Source of the DNA: Porphyromonas circumdentaria | GTDB lineage: Bacteria; Bacteroidota; Bacteroidia; Bacteroidales; Porphyromonadaceae | DNA: 64,000 nucleotides | Reading direction: 5' to 3' | NCBI RefSeq assembly: GCF_900167105.1 | Contig: NZ_FUXE01000011.1 | Span: 1-64,000, forward strand | Program-made: the position numbers and the translations under genes | Part shown: positions 46,784-55,600 of the stretch, piece after piece | Numbering within the stretch: the stretch's first letter is position 1 | Layout: the number at the start of each line of letters is the position of its first letter | Notes under the pieces: model-generated | What the model was told of the DNA's origin: nothing | What the model saw: the letters and a program-made list of their open reading frames with translations, nothing else | Database searches by the model: none

Positions 46784-47463
46784 TGTTCAGCTCCTTTCTC
46801 TACGATTGTAGCACTTGTTGTTGCTTCGTTTGCCACCTCTTCAGAAGTAGCAGAATCAGTCGAGCCATTTACCTTTTGGAAAGTTCTATAAGCTCTGTTA
46901 ATAGCATCCAGAAAAGCGCGGCTACTGATGGTAGATGCTGTAATTGCATCTACTTTACCACCATCTTTACTTACTACAAGGGGGGATTCTGTGTTCATAT
47001 CCACACCAGACATCTTACGAATAGAAGTAGATGATAGGTTGTCTAAGTGGAACCACTCCTGCATTTTTGCCCCAAGTCCTGGAGTTTCTGAATGCTTAAG
47101 TACTGAAAAGTCTTTAATAACTCCAGTAGCTTCGAATCCAACCATTACATCAATACGTCCAGAAAACCCATTGTTTGAGTAAGATTGTACAGCGTAACCT
47201 ACTAAAGAACCACCTTTTTTAGCTGGATAGACGGTAAGTTTTTCAGCTTCCCCCTCTAACTCCACCTCTATTTTTTCATCAAGAGGAGCATTGTCAAACT
47301 CGGGAACAACTTGCTTAATAGCTTCTGTTTTATTCTTGAGCTCTGTCTCTGCAATAGGATCTTTAGTTACCTGATTCATTACTCCCAGTATTGCTCCAAC
47401 TACAAGACATATAATTGTGAGCGAAAGGAGCATATTAGGAAATGTAGATGCTAACTTTTTCAT
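46780..47463 (-). CDS. rnfG: Rnf complex subunit RnfG
   Basis: A 227-residue flavoprotein anchored by an N-terminal membrane helix (residues 10-28). The FMN attachment motif (S/D)GAT-like is seen as DAITASTISSRA near residue 172, whose Thr is expected to bind FMN covalently. SETPGLGAKM near residue 125 is typical of the FMN-binding domain. It overlaps both neighbours by 4 bp. Confidence 0.94.
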   Translation of the reverse strand: MKKLASTFPNMLLSLTIICLVVGAILGVMNQVTKDPIAETELKNKTEAIKQVVPEFDNAPLDEKIEVELEGEAEKLTVYPAKKGGSLVGYAVQSYSNNGFSGRIDVMVGFEATGVIKDFSVLKHSETPGLGAKMQEWFHLDNLSSTSIRKMSGVDMNTESPLVVSKDGGKVDAITASTISSRAFLDAINRAYRTFQKVNGSTDSATSEEVANEATTSATIVEKGAEQ

Positions 47464-48464
47464 TTGGCTACCTCCTTTACTTTCTTTACTTTTTCACCAA
47501 AATGCTTGGGCTTGAAATACAAGTTAATAATAGGGGTAAATGCATTCATAATCAAAATGGCAAAAGACATCCCCTCTGGATAAGCACCCCAAGTACGAAT
47601 AATTACAGTTAGAAGACCTATACTAACCCCATAAATGAGTTGTCCTCGGCTGGTTATGGGAGATGATACATAGTCTGTAGCCATGAAGATAGCCCCCAAC
47701 ATAAGTCCTCCTGTAAGTAAGTGAGTTATGGGAGAGGGATATATAGAAGGATTGACTAAGTAAAGAATACCACTAAAGACAAATACTGTGAGAAGGATAG
47801 ATATAGGGGTGTGCCATGTTATGATCTTGCGAGCCAACATGTACACAAGTCCGATAAGAAGAGCAATGGCAGAGATTTCTCCCATAGACCCAGGATTAAG
47901 GCCCAAGAAAAGATCTAAAGAACTGGGGATTTGCTCCAAGGCTCCTTCCGTTCCCTTGATAGCCTCTTTCATAAAAGAGAGAGGGGTAGCCATAGTCTCA
48001 CCATCTACTGCTTTTGCAAAGTGAGATACCACAGGCCAAGTAGTCATTTGAGCGGGGAATGCAATCAGAAGGAATACACGACCTACCAAGGCAGGGTTGA
48101 AGATATTGTTACCCAAACCACCGAAAGCCATCTTACCGATAGCGATAGCGATAATGGAACCTATTACCACAATCCACCAAGGCAAAGTGCTTGGGAGGTT
48201 AAATGCTAAAAGCACAGCTGTTAGAATAGCAGAACCATCGAAGATATAGTTCTTACGACGAAGCATAAAGGTTGTAATAAAATACTCCGTCAAACAGCAG
48301 GTAAGTACACAAATAGCGGTAACCAAAAGAGAGTGCCAACCGAATTGGTACACTGAAAACAAAAACGCTGGTATAAGTGCAATAAGCACTCCGTACATGT
48401 TTTTACTGATGCTATCACCACTATGAATATGCGGTGAAGGCGATACTATGATTCTATTTTCCAT
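47460..48464 (-). CDS. rnfD: Rnf complex subunit RnfD
   Basis: A 334-residue polytopic membrane protein homologous to NqrB. It starts with VSPSPHIHSGDSISKNMYGV and has about ten hydrophobic segments. The flavin-linkage region is expected near residue 180. FGGLGNNIFNPALVGR near residue 114 is a family hallmark. Confidence 0.94.
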   Translation of the reverse strand: MENRIIVSPSPHIHSGDSISKNMYGVLIALIPAFLFSVYQFGWHSLLVTAICVLTCCLTEYFITTFMLRRKNYIFDGSAILTAVLLAFNLPSTLPWWIVVIGSIIAIAIGKMAFGGLGNNIFNPALVGRVFLLIAFPAQMTTWPVVSHFAKAVDGETMATPLSFMKEAIKGTEGALEQIPSSLDLFLGLNPGSMGEISAIALLIGLVYMLARKIITWHTPISILLTVFVFSGILYLVNPSIYPSPITHLLTGGLMLGAIFMATDYVSSPITSRGQLIYGVSIGLLTVIIRTWGAYPEGMSFAILIMNAFTPIINLYFKPKHFGEKVKKVKEVAK

Positions 48465-48491
48465 TGTGAGAAAATTTATTAGTAGAGTTGC

Positions 48492-49823
48492 TTATTGCTT
48501 ACGAGTACGAATAATACCCATAACAGTCTGTTTCCCGATACGAATATAGTCCAAGAGAGGACGATCTGCAGGGCAAGTAAAACTACAAGACCCACACTCG
48601 ATACAATCTACTACATTCATACTCTCACAGCTATCCCAGTTCTTAACAACAGTGTCACGCATGAGGAAAGCTGGGTTAAGTCCCATAGGACATACGCCCA
48701 CACACTTACCACAACGGATACAGTCTCGCATTTCGTTACGAGCAGTAGCCTTGCGACTCAGAAGCAAAAGACCAGAAGAACCCTTAGTTACAGGTACGTC
48801 TGTATTGACTAAGGCACGTCCCATCATAGGTCCCCCACCGATCACCTTACCAGTATCTTCGGGCATTCCTCCCGCATGATTGATAAGGTCAATTATAGGA
48901 GTACCCATACGCACTAAAAGGTTAGAGGGATTAGATAACTTATCTCCTGTAACGGTTACAACACGTTCTATAAGAGGTTTATTCTTTTGCACCGCCTCGT
49001 AAACAGCATAAACTGTACCTACGTTTTGAACTACAGCACCTGTAGAGATGGGTAGAGCTCCGCTAGAAACCTGTCTACGAATAACGGCATCGATTAATTG
49101 CTTCTCTCCACCTTGAGGATATCTCTTTTTGAGAGGTATGATTTTGATGCCCGAATAATTAGCTGCTACACGCTCCATCTCTTTGATAGCTTCAGGCTTA
49201 TTCACCTCGATACCAATGAGAGTTTCTTGGACATCTATAGCTTTCATTATAATAGAGCAACCTATCATAATCTCCTCTGCGTGCTCTCTCATTAGAGCAT
49301 CGTCACTGGTAAGATAGGGCTCACACTCAACAGCGTTTATAATGAGCACTGTTGCTTTTTGTCCTGGAGGAGGTGACAACTTTACATGGGTGGGAAAAGT
49401 AGCTCCTCCCATACCAACGATGCCCATCTCTGCTATTTTATCGACAATTTCTTTAGGACTTAAGGCACATTCTTTCTTGATAGTTGTAGAGCGATCGATA
49501 GATTCTTCCCATTCATCACCCTCTACATTTATGAATATAGCAGGTCTCTTGTAGCCGCTTGAATCGAATATGGTATCCACTTTGGCAACTTTACCAGAAA
49601 CAGGAGAGTGTATATTGGCAGAGACAAACCCTCCTGCCTTAGCGACAAGAGTACCCACCTTAACCTCATCTCCTTTTGCTACAACAGCTTGTGCAGGTGC
49701 TCCGATATGCTGTCCCAAAGGAATTACTGCCAATTTAGGGATAGGCAAAACTTCGATAGGCCGCCCTGCTGACATTTTACTTTCGGGAGGATGAATACCT
49801 CCTATACGAAAAGTCCTCTGCAT
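48492..49823 (-). CDS. rnfC: Rnf complex subunit RnfC
   Basis: A 443-residue cytoplasmic subunit with NADH and FMN sites. The start GGIHPPESKMSAGRPIE is typical. The nucleotide-binding GMGGATFPTHVKL is near residue 137. Two four-cysteine clusters near the end (CIRCGKCVGVCPMGLNP and CIECGSCSFTCPADRP) carry the [4Fe-4S] centres. Confidence 0.96.
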   Translation of the reverse strand: MQRTFRIGGIHPPESKMSAGRPIEVLPIPKLAVIPLGQHIGAPAQAVVAKGDEVKVGTLVAKAGGFVSANIHSPVSGKVAKVDTIFDSSGYKRPAIFINVEGDEWEESIDRSTTIKKECALSPKEIVDKIAEMGIVGMGGATFPTHVKLSPPPGQKATVLIINAVECEPYLTSDDALMREHAEEIMIGCSIIMKAIDVQETLIGIEVNKPEAIKEMERVAANYSGIKIIPLKKRYPQGGEKQLIDAVIRRQVSSGALPISTGAVVQNVGTVYAVYEAVQKNKPLIERVVTVTGDKLSNPSNLLVRMGTPIIDLINHAGGMPEDTGKVIGGGPMMGRALVNTDVPVTKGSSGLLLLSRKATARNEMRDCIRCGKCVGVCPMGLNPAFLMRDTVVKNWDSCESMNVVDCIECGSCSFTCPADRPLLDYIRIGKQTVMGIIRTRKQ

Positions 49824-49866
49824 AGTATTTATACTAATATGATCGTTTTTTGATTATTTACTGTTA

Positions 49867-50778
49867 TCACGCATTTGCTACAGGAGCATTTGAAGGTTGG
49901 GTTGGGGGAGTTACAGGAGGTTGAGGGGCTTGAGCCTCAGTTTTTGGCTCAGCAGGAGCCTCTGGCTTGCGAGGAGGGAAATTTGTCTCATGAATTGCCC
50001 CCGTAGGACACACTGCAACACACTTGCGACACAAACGACACTTGTTAAAGTCGATGTAGGCCAAATTGTTTTCTACTGTGATTGCTTCGAATGGGCAAGT
50101 TTTCTGACACTTACCACAGCCTATACAAGCGTTCTTACAAGCTTTCATAGCAACGCCACCCTTATCCTTGTTAATACAAGAAACAAAGACACGACGGTTC
50201 TTAGGCCCTTTCTTACGGAGTTCTATAATCATCTTGGGGCAAGCTTTCACACATGCTCCACAAGAGGTACACTTTTCTTCATCGATTTCGGGGAGTCCTG
50301 TAACAGGGTTCATATGCAATGCGTCGAAGTCGCACGAAAGAGCACAGTCGCCTAAGCCTAAGCACCCAAAAGAACAGCCAGTCTCTCCTGAATAGAGTGC
50401 AGAAGCGATCTTACAGCTTTTGGCTCCTTGGTATTCATTTACTCTCGGACGCGCCTCGCAAGTACCATTACAGCGTACTACAGCTAGCATGGGTTCTGAA
50501 GTCCCTGCAGACATGCCTAAAATTTCTGCAACTTGCCCCATGACAGCAGACCCGCCTACAGGGCAAAAAAGACCATCTAAAGAAGATGCCCCAACACATG
50601 CAGCCGCAAAACCACTACATCCAGGATATCCACATCCCCCACAGTTAGCCTGAGGAAGAACTTCGGACACAGCTCCAATACGAGGATCTTCATACACTTC
50701 GAATTTCTTCGATACGAAATAAAGAAGTAGTGCACTGATAATGGCTATTACACCCAGTACAATCGCAGTTAGTATCAT
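49867..50778 (-). CDS. rnfB: Rnf complex subunit RnfB
   Basis: The ferredoxin-interacting iron-sulfur subunit, 303 residues. A membrane helix spans residues 2-23. Then come the Fe-S motif CGGCGYPGCSGFAAAC near residue 46 and several ferredoxin-type cysteine sets (CTSCGACVKACP, CIGCGKCQKTCP, CRLCRKCVAVCP). The last ~40 residues are rich in Pro, Ala and Glu, probably a flexible tail. It overlaps the rseC-like gene by 4 bp. Confidence 0.95.
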   Translation of the reverse strand: MILTAIVLGVIAIISALLLYFVSKKFEVYEDPRIGAVSEVLPQANCGGCGYPGCSGFAAACVGASSLDGLFCPVGGSAVMGQVAEILGMSAGTSEPMLAVVRCNGTCEARPRVNEYQGAKSCKIASALYSGETGCSFGCLGLGDCALSCDFDALHMNPVTGLPEIDEEKCTSCGACVKACPKMIIELRKKGPKNRRVFVSCINKDKGGVAMKACKNACIGCGKCQKTCPFEAITVENNLAYIDFNKCRLCRKCVAVCPTGAIHETNFPPRKPEAPAEPKTEAQAPQPPVTPPTQPSNAPVANA

Positions 50779-51212
50779 ATATTGTCGTTTGAATGAATTT
50801 TCTCTATTGTAAAAACGAATTTACGTTTTAGTGCAGGCCTAAACATGGCTAAGACACCATAATAAACACCAACACTTGCAAGAGTTAGCAAAGCAGTGCT
50901 AATTTCAGAATAGTGAAAAAGATAATTTGCCATAAGGGCTACGATAAGAGTTATAACTAAAGGAACAACAAAGCTTAAAAAAACGGCCAACCGTCCCATA
51001 GCATATTGTCCTTTAAGAATAACAACTTCCCCTACCATAAAATCTCCGAGAGGGGCATAGACGGTAACTTCTCGCTCTTTACAGTCTGCCGAAGAACATG
51101 CACTCGCCGCATGGCAACCACTACAAGCACTCTTTTGCTCGATAGTAACGACTATGTAACTATCATGCACACGAGAGACGATAGCCCTCTGTTCTAAAAC
51201 GTTTAGACTCAT
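50775..51212 (-). CDS. rseC: RseC/MucC family protein
   Basis: A 145-residue protein of the SoxR-reducing/RseC type, which often precedes rnf genes and may help maturation or regulation. It has a cysteine-rich stretch (CSGCHAASACSSADC, residues 30-44) and two membrane helices (about residues 73-94 and 98-125). First gene of the rnf operon; its -7 element is at 51262-51255. Confidence 0.85.
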   Translation of the reverse strand: MSLNVLEQRAIVSRVHDSYIVVTIEQKSACSGCHAASACSSADCKEREVTVYAPLGDFMVGEVVILKGQYAMGRLAVFLSFVVPLVITLIVALMANYLFHYSEISTALLTLASVGVYYGVLAMFRPALKRKFVFTIEKIHSNDNI

Positions 51213-51254
51213 AGCTTATGATAAAGCGTCTTTAATAGTAACTCTTAAGCTCCA

Positions 51255-51262
51255 CAAAAGTA
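51255..51262 (-). promoter_or_regulatory. -7 element of the rseC-rnf operon
   Basis: The minus strand reads TACTTTTG, matching TAnnTTTG, 43 bp before the rseC ATG. This would drive all seven genes. Confidence 0.5.
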
Positions 51263-51423
51263 GGTATAAATATCTATTTAGAATATATGCTTGTAAGAAA
51301 AAATCCCAACTTTAGAGCATACCCCTCTGAAAAACAGAATAAAAATACCTAAGGGTTATGACTGTAGAAAGGAAAAGGATATAAACATTAGTAGGTATTT
51401 GGTCCGTTCTTTGTTTGCTTTTT

Positions 51424-52350
51424 TCAGATATCTCTCATAGAGGAGATTTCTTGTATACATTTTTTTACCCCTGTCTGCCAAGGATACTTTGGGGAAATAT
51501 CACTTCTTACAGCCAAAAGGGAGTGTGGTGGGCGGGAAGCCAATGTCGGGTAGTCTACGGTGGCAATAGGTATTACTTTACACTCCTTTTCCAGAGAGGC
51601 CTCAGAGATAATTTCTTTTGCAAAGTCATACCAAGAAGTCTTTCCTTGATCACAAAAATGTTCTATAGTAGAGTGAAATGAACCAAACTTCAGAAACTTA
51701 TCGCAGGAAAGCATGATGTATTCGGCCAAGTGGGGCGCATACGTGGGAGCTCCGTATTGATCTGCTACAACTTTTATTTCCCTTTGAGTATGAGCTAGTC
51801 GTAGAATGGTTTTCAGAAAGTTTTTCCCATAGGGAGAGTAAAGCCATGAAGTCCTTATTATAAGAGCCTTCCCAAAAGAGGCATTAGATAACAGAGAGAG
51901 TTCTCCTTCATACTTGCTTTTTCCATAAACAGAGAGGGGGTGGGGCAAATCTTCGGGTTCGTATGGGAGACTTTTTTCCCCATCAAATACATAATCTGTA
52001 CTGATGTGTATTAGCCCCCACTCTCGTTTACTTACCTCTTGAGCAAGTCTGCCCACGAGATGGGCATTTAACTGCATGGCTCGCTTTTCGTCAAGTTCTG
52101 CCTGATCAACCTGCGTATAGGCTACTGTATTAATAAGTATGCAAGCTGTATAACTTTTGCTTTGAATAGTTGCATCGAGTTGAGAGAATAATCGATCTAC
52201 ATCTTCCTTTTTCTCAAAGTCACACTCTTTTCTCGTAACAGAATAGAGGTCTATATTTTCGTCGGATTGCGTTAGAAAATATTGACGAAAGGAGCGACCT
52301 AACTGGCCATTTGCTCCCAATAGAACAAGAAGAGCTTTCTTAACTTGCAT
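51424..52350 (-). CDS. rfbD: dTDP-4-dehydrorhamnose reductase
   Basis: Last step of dTDP-L-rhamnose synthesis, supplying rhamnose for LPS and other glycans. The 308-residue SDR has LLGANGQLGRSFRQYF at residues 11-26 and catalytic YxxxK in SVYGKSKYEGEL near residue 143. Family motifs include INTVAYTQVDQAELD near residue 73 and LIHISTDYVFDGE near residue 111. The other rhamnose genes (rfbA, B, C) are not in the window. It lies 15 bp after DUF4924. Confidence 0.9.
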   Translation of the reverse strand: MQVKKALLVLLGANGQLGRSFRQYFLTQSDENIDLYSVTRKECDFEKKEDVDRLFSQLDATIQSKSYTACILINTVAYTQVDQAELDEKRAMQLNAHLVGRLAQEVSKREWGLIHISTDYVFDGEKSLPYEPEDLPHPLSVYGKSKYEGELSLLSNASFGKALIIRTSWLYSPYGKNFLKTILRLAHTQREIKVVADQYGAPTYAPHLAEYIMLSCDKFLKFGSFHSTIEHFCDQGKTSWYDFAKEIISEASLEKECKVIPIATVDYPTLASRPPHSLLAVRSDISPKYPWQTGVKKCIQEISSMRDI

Positions 52351-52364
52351 AAATAGCTATTTCT

Positions 52365-52916
52365 TTATTCATTCTCATTGTAGGTCATACGTTTTTCCCC
52401 CAATACTTTGAGGAGCAAGCTGAACTTTTTGAGCATTTCTAAGGTATCTGGATAGACTTCTTGTTGGGTACTTTGCAATCTATGCAGACCGTAAATAGCT
52501 TCCAGGCAGGTTTCTATTTCTCCCTTTGCTTGAGTTCCATTTTTTTTCTGGAGCATTATGATGGAAGGGAGAACCTGTAGATGCAGACCTTGATAGATTT
52601 CTTCTCGCTTATCCTCGACCAGTTTCAAATGCAACTCTTCCAGCTCTTTTAGTAAATCTCTGATGGATTGGGGGTGCATGCTCGCTTTGTCAAGTATATT
52701 TTCATTCTGCAACTCCTCATACACACCGCGAAGTAGTGCGGCAAGAGAGGCATTGCTTTCATCTGATAGTAAATCGTTGTAATATTTTTGGAAGGCGTCT
52801 TGAGAGGGGAATGCCCTTACGATCTCTTCCATCTTCCAGATATAGAGAATGTATTCGGTAGGATTTTCCTCTTTTAACTTTTGCATGACAGGTTGTGAAA
52901 AAAGTTCCTTTTCCAT
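52365..52916 (-). CDS. DUF4924 family protein
   Basis: A 183-residue, mostly helical cytoplasmic protein matching DUF4924, a family restricted to Bacteroidota with no known function. The start (NPTEYILYIWKMEEIVRA near residue 19) and the middle (EELHLKLVEDKREEIYQG) are typical. It lies tightly between the ABC permease gene and rfbD. Confidence 0.75.
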   Translation of the reverse strand: MEKELFSQPVMQKLKEENPTEYILYIWKMEEIVRAFPSQDAFQKYYNDLLSDESNASLAALLRGVYEELQNENILDKASMHPQSIRDLLKELEELHLKLVEDKREEIYQGLHLQVLPSIIMLQKKNGTQAKGEIETCLEAIYGLHRLQSTQQEVYPDTLEMLKKFSLLLKVLGEKRMTYNENE

Positions 52917-52928
52917 ATGATAATCAGA

Positions 52929-54131
52929 TTATTTTTTCCTAAGCAAACGATGTACGGGATAAAGAGAGGAGAGGTAGGCAACCGCAAGAATGGTAAGGAG
53001 TAAGACCAAAATATCCCAACTTTGTATCGCTACAGGATAGGGTTGCTTGTAGAGCCCTTCGCCGTAAGAAATCCATCCCCAACGATCTTGTAAGAAAACG
53101 AATAGTAGACCCAAAAAGAATCCTATAAAAGCTCCTAAAAGAGTAATCAATAGACCTTGGATGAGGAATACTCTATGGATGAAATTACTGCTCCCTCCTA
53201 AAAATCTAAGAATATCAATATCTCTTTTCTTCTCTATTATAAGCATTGAGGAAGAGCAGATTACATTAAACGTGGCGAGTAAGAGAACAAAGAAAAGAAT
53301 AAAAAAACTCATCCACTTTTCGATTGCCACGAGGCGAATTAAATTGGGTTGTTGCTCTAAGCGATTCAGCACTCTCCACTCACTTCCCAAATGATTTTGG
53401 AGTTCTTGTTGCAGGGTGGAGAGCGTAATATCTTTCCGAGGAAGTAGGAGTACTCTATCTACTTCTGAGGAAGTATAATCTAAAAGGGAGCGCAAGGCTT
53501 TTATGTCTAAAAAAAGAGATTGGTCGTAGTGTTCATTCTGCACATTAATTACAGAGGTAGCCTCTCCCGAGAGCCGACGGAATGCGGTATTGGGTAGCAT
53601 AGGATTGATAAATCCTTTTCGTTTGGGGATATAAATCTCCAAACTATCCTCCTGTATGGAAGAGGGGGGAAAGAGAGATCCATAAAGTTCAATCCCCAGT
53701 GAAAATTGATCTTTTGTTGCGATAAAATCTCCTATAAAAGCCAAGGGCTTCAGGTTATTAACTTGCGTAAAGATGCTGTCTACGCCATAGAGATGTGCCA
53801 CACGTTGCCCAGAAGAGGAGCGTATTGCTCCCTGCGTTTGTAAGCAGAACGAGTAGTGCTCTAAGCTAGTCGTTTGAGACAATACTTTTTGGAGCTCGGG
53901 ATGGTTGGAAGAGAAGACTTGCTCGTCTGAACGCTTTACGAGAAGAGGGGGATCTAAGAAGCTAACTTGATTCAATAAAATGCGTTCGTACCCATTGAAT
54001 ATAGAGAGGATACATACGGCTGCCATCACCACGATCCCCACCGTTATGGAGGAGATGGTAGAAATGATCTGTACAGAATGCAGTCTTTTAGTCGAAAAGA
54101 AGTAGCGAAAAGCCAAACGAAAGGAGAGCAT
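52929..54131 (-). CDS. ABC transporter permease (FtsX/LolC-E type)
   Basis: A 400-residue integral membrane protein with the MacB/FtsX plan: one membrane helix near residues 20-45, a large periplasmic domain (about 46-265), and three C-terminal helices (about 270-295, 318-345, 370-390). Its start FRLAFRYFFSTKRLHSVQIISTIS resembles LolC/LolE, which extract lipoproteins from the inner membrane, so lipoprotein export is a reasonable guess. No ATPase gene is adjacent. Confidence 0.8.
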   Translation of the reverse strand: MLSFRLAFRYFFSTKRLHSVQIISTISSITVGIVVMAAVCILSIFNGYERILLNQVSFLDPPLLVKRSDEQVFSSNHPELQKVLSQTTSLEHYSFCLQTQGAIRSSSGQRVAHLYGVDSIFTQVNNLKPLAFIGDFIATKDQFSLGIELYGSLFPPSSIQEDSLEIYIPKRKGFINPMLPNTAFRRLSGEATSVINVQNEHYDQSLFLDIKALRSLLDYTSSEVDRVLLLPRKDITLSTLQQELQNHLGSEWRVLNRLEQQPNLIRLVAIEKWMSFFILFFVLLLATFNVICSSSMLIIEKKRDIDILRFLGGSSNFIHRVFLIQGLLITLLGAFIGFFLGLLFVFLQDRWGWISYGEGLYKQPYPVAIQSWDILVLLLTILAVAYLSSLYPVHRLLRKK

Positions 54132-54191
54132 CCTGCTAAATGATTTAGTAAGAACACAAAATTAGTAGGGGCTAAAAGAAGTCTGTAAAAC

Positions 54192-54527
54192 TTATTTCTT
54201 GAGTAGCCTATCTATATTGTCGAGATAATCCAATGTATCGTCCAGATAAAAAATAAGCTCAGGAATAACTCGTAACTGTTGACCGACTTCAACTCCTAAA
54301 TCATAGCGAAGTTGGGCTGCATTGCCCTGTATAACGGGTATGAGGGTAGAGGCTTTTACACTTGGAAAAACACTTAAATAGACCTTTGCTACTGCAAGAT
54401 CGGGCGAGAGTACAACTTGAGTTACACTGATTATAACACCAGAAGTAGCAGCTGTCTGTTTACGTATAAGTTCGCCAAGCTCTTTCTGAATGAGGCGAGC
54501 TACTTTACTAATTCGTCTATTATCCAT
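54192..54527 (-). CDS. rbfA: 30S ribosome-binding factor RbfA
   Basis: A 111-residue KH-type protein that helps 16S rRNA maturation and cold adaptation. The start RRISKVARLIQKELGELIRK and the end LIFYLDDTLDYLDNIDRLLKK are typical. It lies 60 bp after the permease gene start and 4 bp from tdk. Confidence 0.92.
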   Translation of the reverse strand: MDNRRISKVARLIQKELGELIRKQTAATSGVIISVTQVVLSPDLAVAKVYLSVFPSVKASTLIPVIQGNAAQLRYDLGVEVGQQLRVIPELIFYLDDTLDYLDNIDRLLKK

Positions 54528-54531
54528 AGGT

Positions 54532-55155
54532 TTAGTTCTCTTCTTTATTTATTTCTTCTTTTGGTAGGTTAGCCTCTCGTTGTAAGTAGCAACTACGACA
54601 GAGAGGACGGTAACAATCCAACTCTCCCAAGAGGATCTGATCGTTGTGATTTGAAAGCCTGTACGAATAGTTGGCAGGAGCACCACAGTCTACACAAACG
54701 GCATGTACTTTAGAGACATAATCTGCCACTGCCATGAGGGAGGGCATAAAGCCAAAGGGATTTCTCTTGTAATCTAAATCAAGACCGGCAATGACCACTC
54801 TTTTGCCATCGTCGGCCAATTGTTTTGCTACATAGACAATGCTTTCATCGAAAAACTGGGCCTCATCAATCCCCACAACGTCTGCATCTGAAGCCAATAG
54901 GAGTATTAACTGAGCATTGTCTACGGCATTGGAATCAAAGCTCCGTGCATCGTGCGATACTATGTTCTTTTCATCGTAACGAGTATCAATAGCGGGTTTA
55001 TAAACTTCTACTTTCAGTTGGGCAATAGAAGCTCTGCGGAGTCGGCGCATGAGTTCTTCTGTTTTTCCGCTAAACATAGAGCCACAGATCACCTCTATAG
55101 ACCCTCTTCTCTGCGAGTGGGTATAGGCACGTTCTATTTCAGCTAACTCCATCAT
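54532..55155 (-). CDS. tdk: Thymidine kinase
   Basis: Phosphorylates thymidine in salvage. The 207-residue protein has the P-loop GSMFSGKTEELMRR near residue 25, GIDEAQFFDE near residue 94 and zinc-binding cysteines (CVDCGAPA, CRPLCRSC) of the lasso domain. Its start overlaps the tsaE end by 17 bp. Confidence 0.95.
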   Translation of the reverse strand: MMELAEIERAYTHSQRRGSIEVICGSMFSGKTEELMRRLRRASIAQLKVEVYKPAIDTRYDEKNIVSHDARSFDSNAVDNAQLILLLASDADVVGIDEAQFFDESIVYVAKQLADDGKRVVIAGLDLDYKRNPFGFMPSLMAVADYVSKVHAVCVDCGAPANYSYRLSNHNDQILLGELDCYRPLCRSCYLQREANLPKEEINKEEN

Positions 55156-55600
55156 CTTCTGATGTATTATACTCTCTCTTATCTAAAAGGGTTATACTTC
55201 GTTTCCCCCCTTCGATTTCTTCCATTACCACATAAAGAGTATCCTCTGGTAAAATGGGTTCTATAACCTCAGGCCACTCAATGAAACAGTAATTTCCACT
55301 GTCGAGATAGTCAGAAAATCCTAAGTTCAGAGCATCTTCGAGGCGTTCGAAACGGTAGCAATCCATATGATAAACTACCTTTTCGGTATGGGGGAGAGCA
55401 TATTCATTTACGATGGCAAAAGTAGGACTATTTATCACATCGTCCACACCCAAAGCACGGCAAAGGGCTGTAATAAACGTGGTCTTTCCCGTTCCCATAG
55501 GAGCGACAAAGGCAAAAACTTTATGTCCCTCTGTTTGTTCCAGAAAGGCTTGAACAGCTTGGGGTATAGCGGCTAAAGTTTCTATTATAAATGGGTTCAT
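55139..55600 (-). CDS. tsaE: tRNA t6A synthesis ATPase TsaE
   Basis: ATPase of the threonylcarbamoyladenosine complex (with TsaB and TsaD). At 153 residues it is typical. P-loop PMGTGKTTFITALCRALGV at about residues 34-52, then DDVINSPTFAIVNEY and HMDCYRFERLEDALNLGF. It overlaps porX by 4 bp, an unexpected but tight pairing. Confidence 0.93.
   Translation of the reverse strand: MNPFIIETLAAIPQAVQAFLEQTEGHKVFAFVAPMGTGKTTFITALCRALGVDDVINSPTFAIVNEYALPHTEKVVYHMDCYRFERLEDALNLGFSDYLDSGNYCFIEWPEVIEPILPEDTLYVVMEEIEGGKRSITLLDKREYNTSEDDGVS

Noticed and set aside
51213-51423. Possible terminator or RNA between rseC and rfbD
   Set aside because: Only a weak hairpin (TCTG-AAAAA-CAGA) is seen without a T-run; not enough to call.
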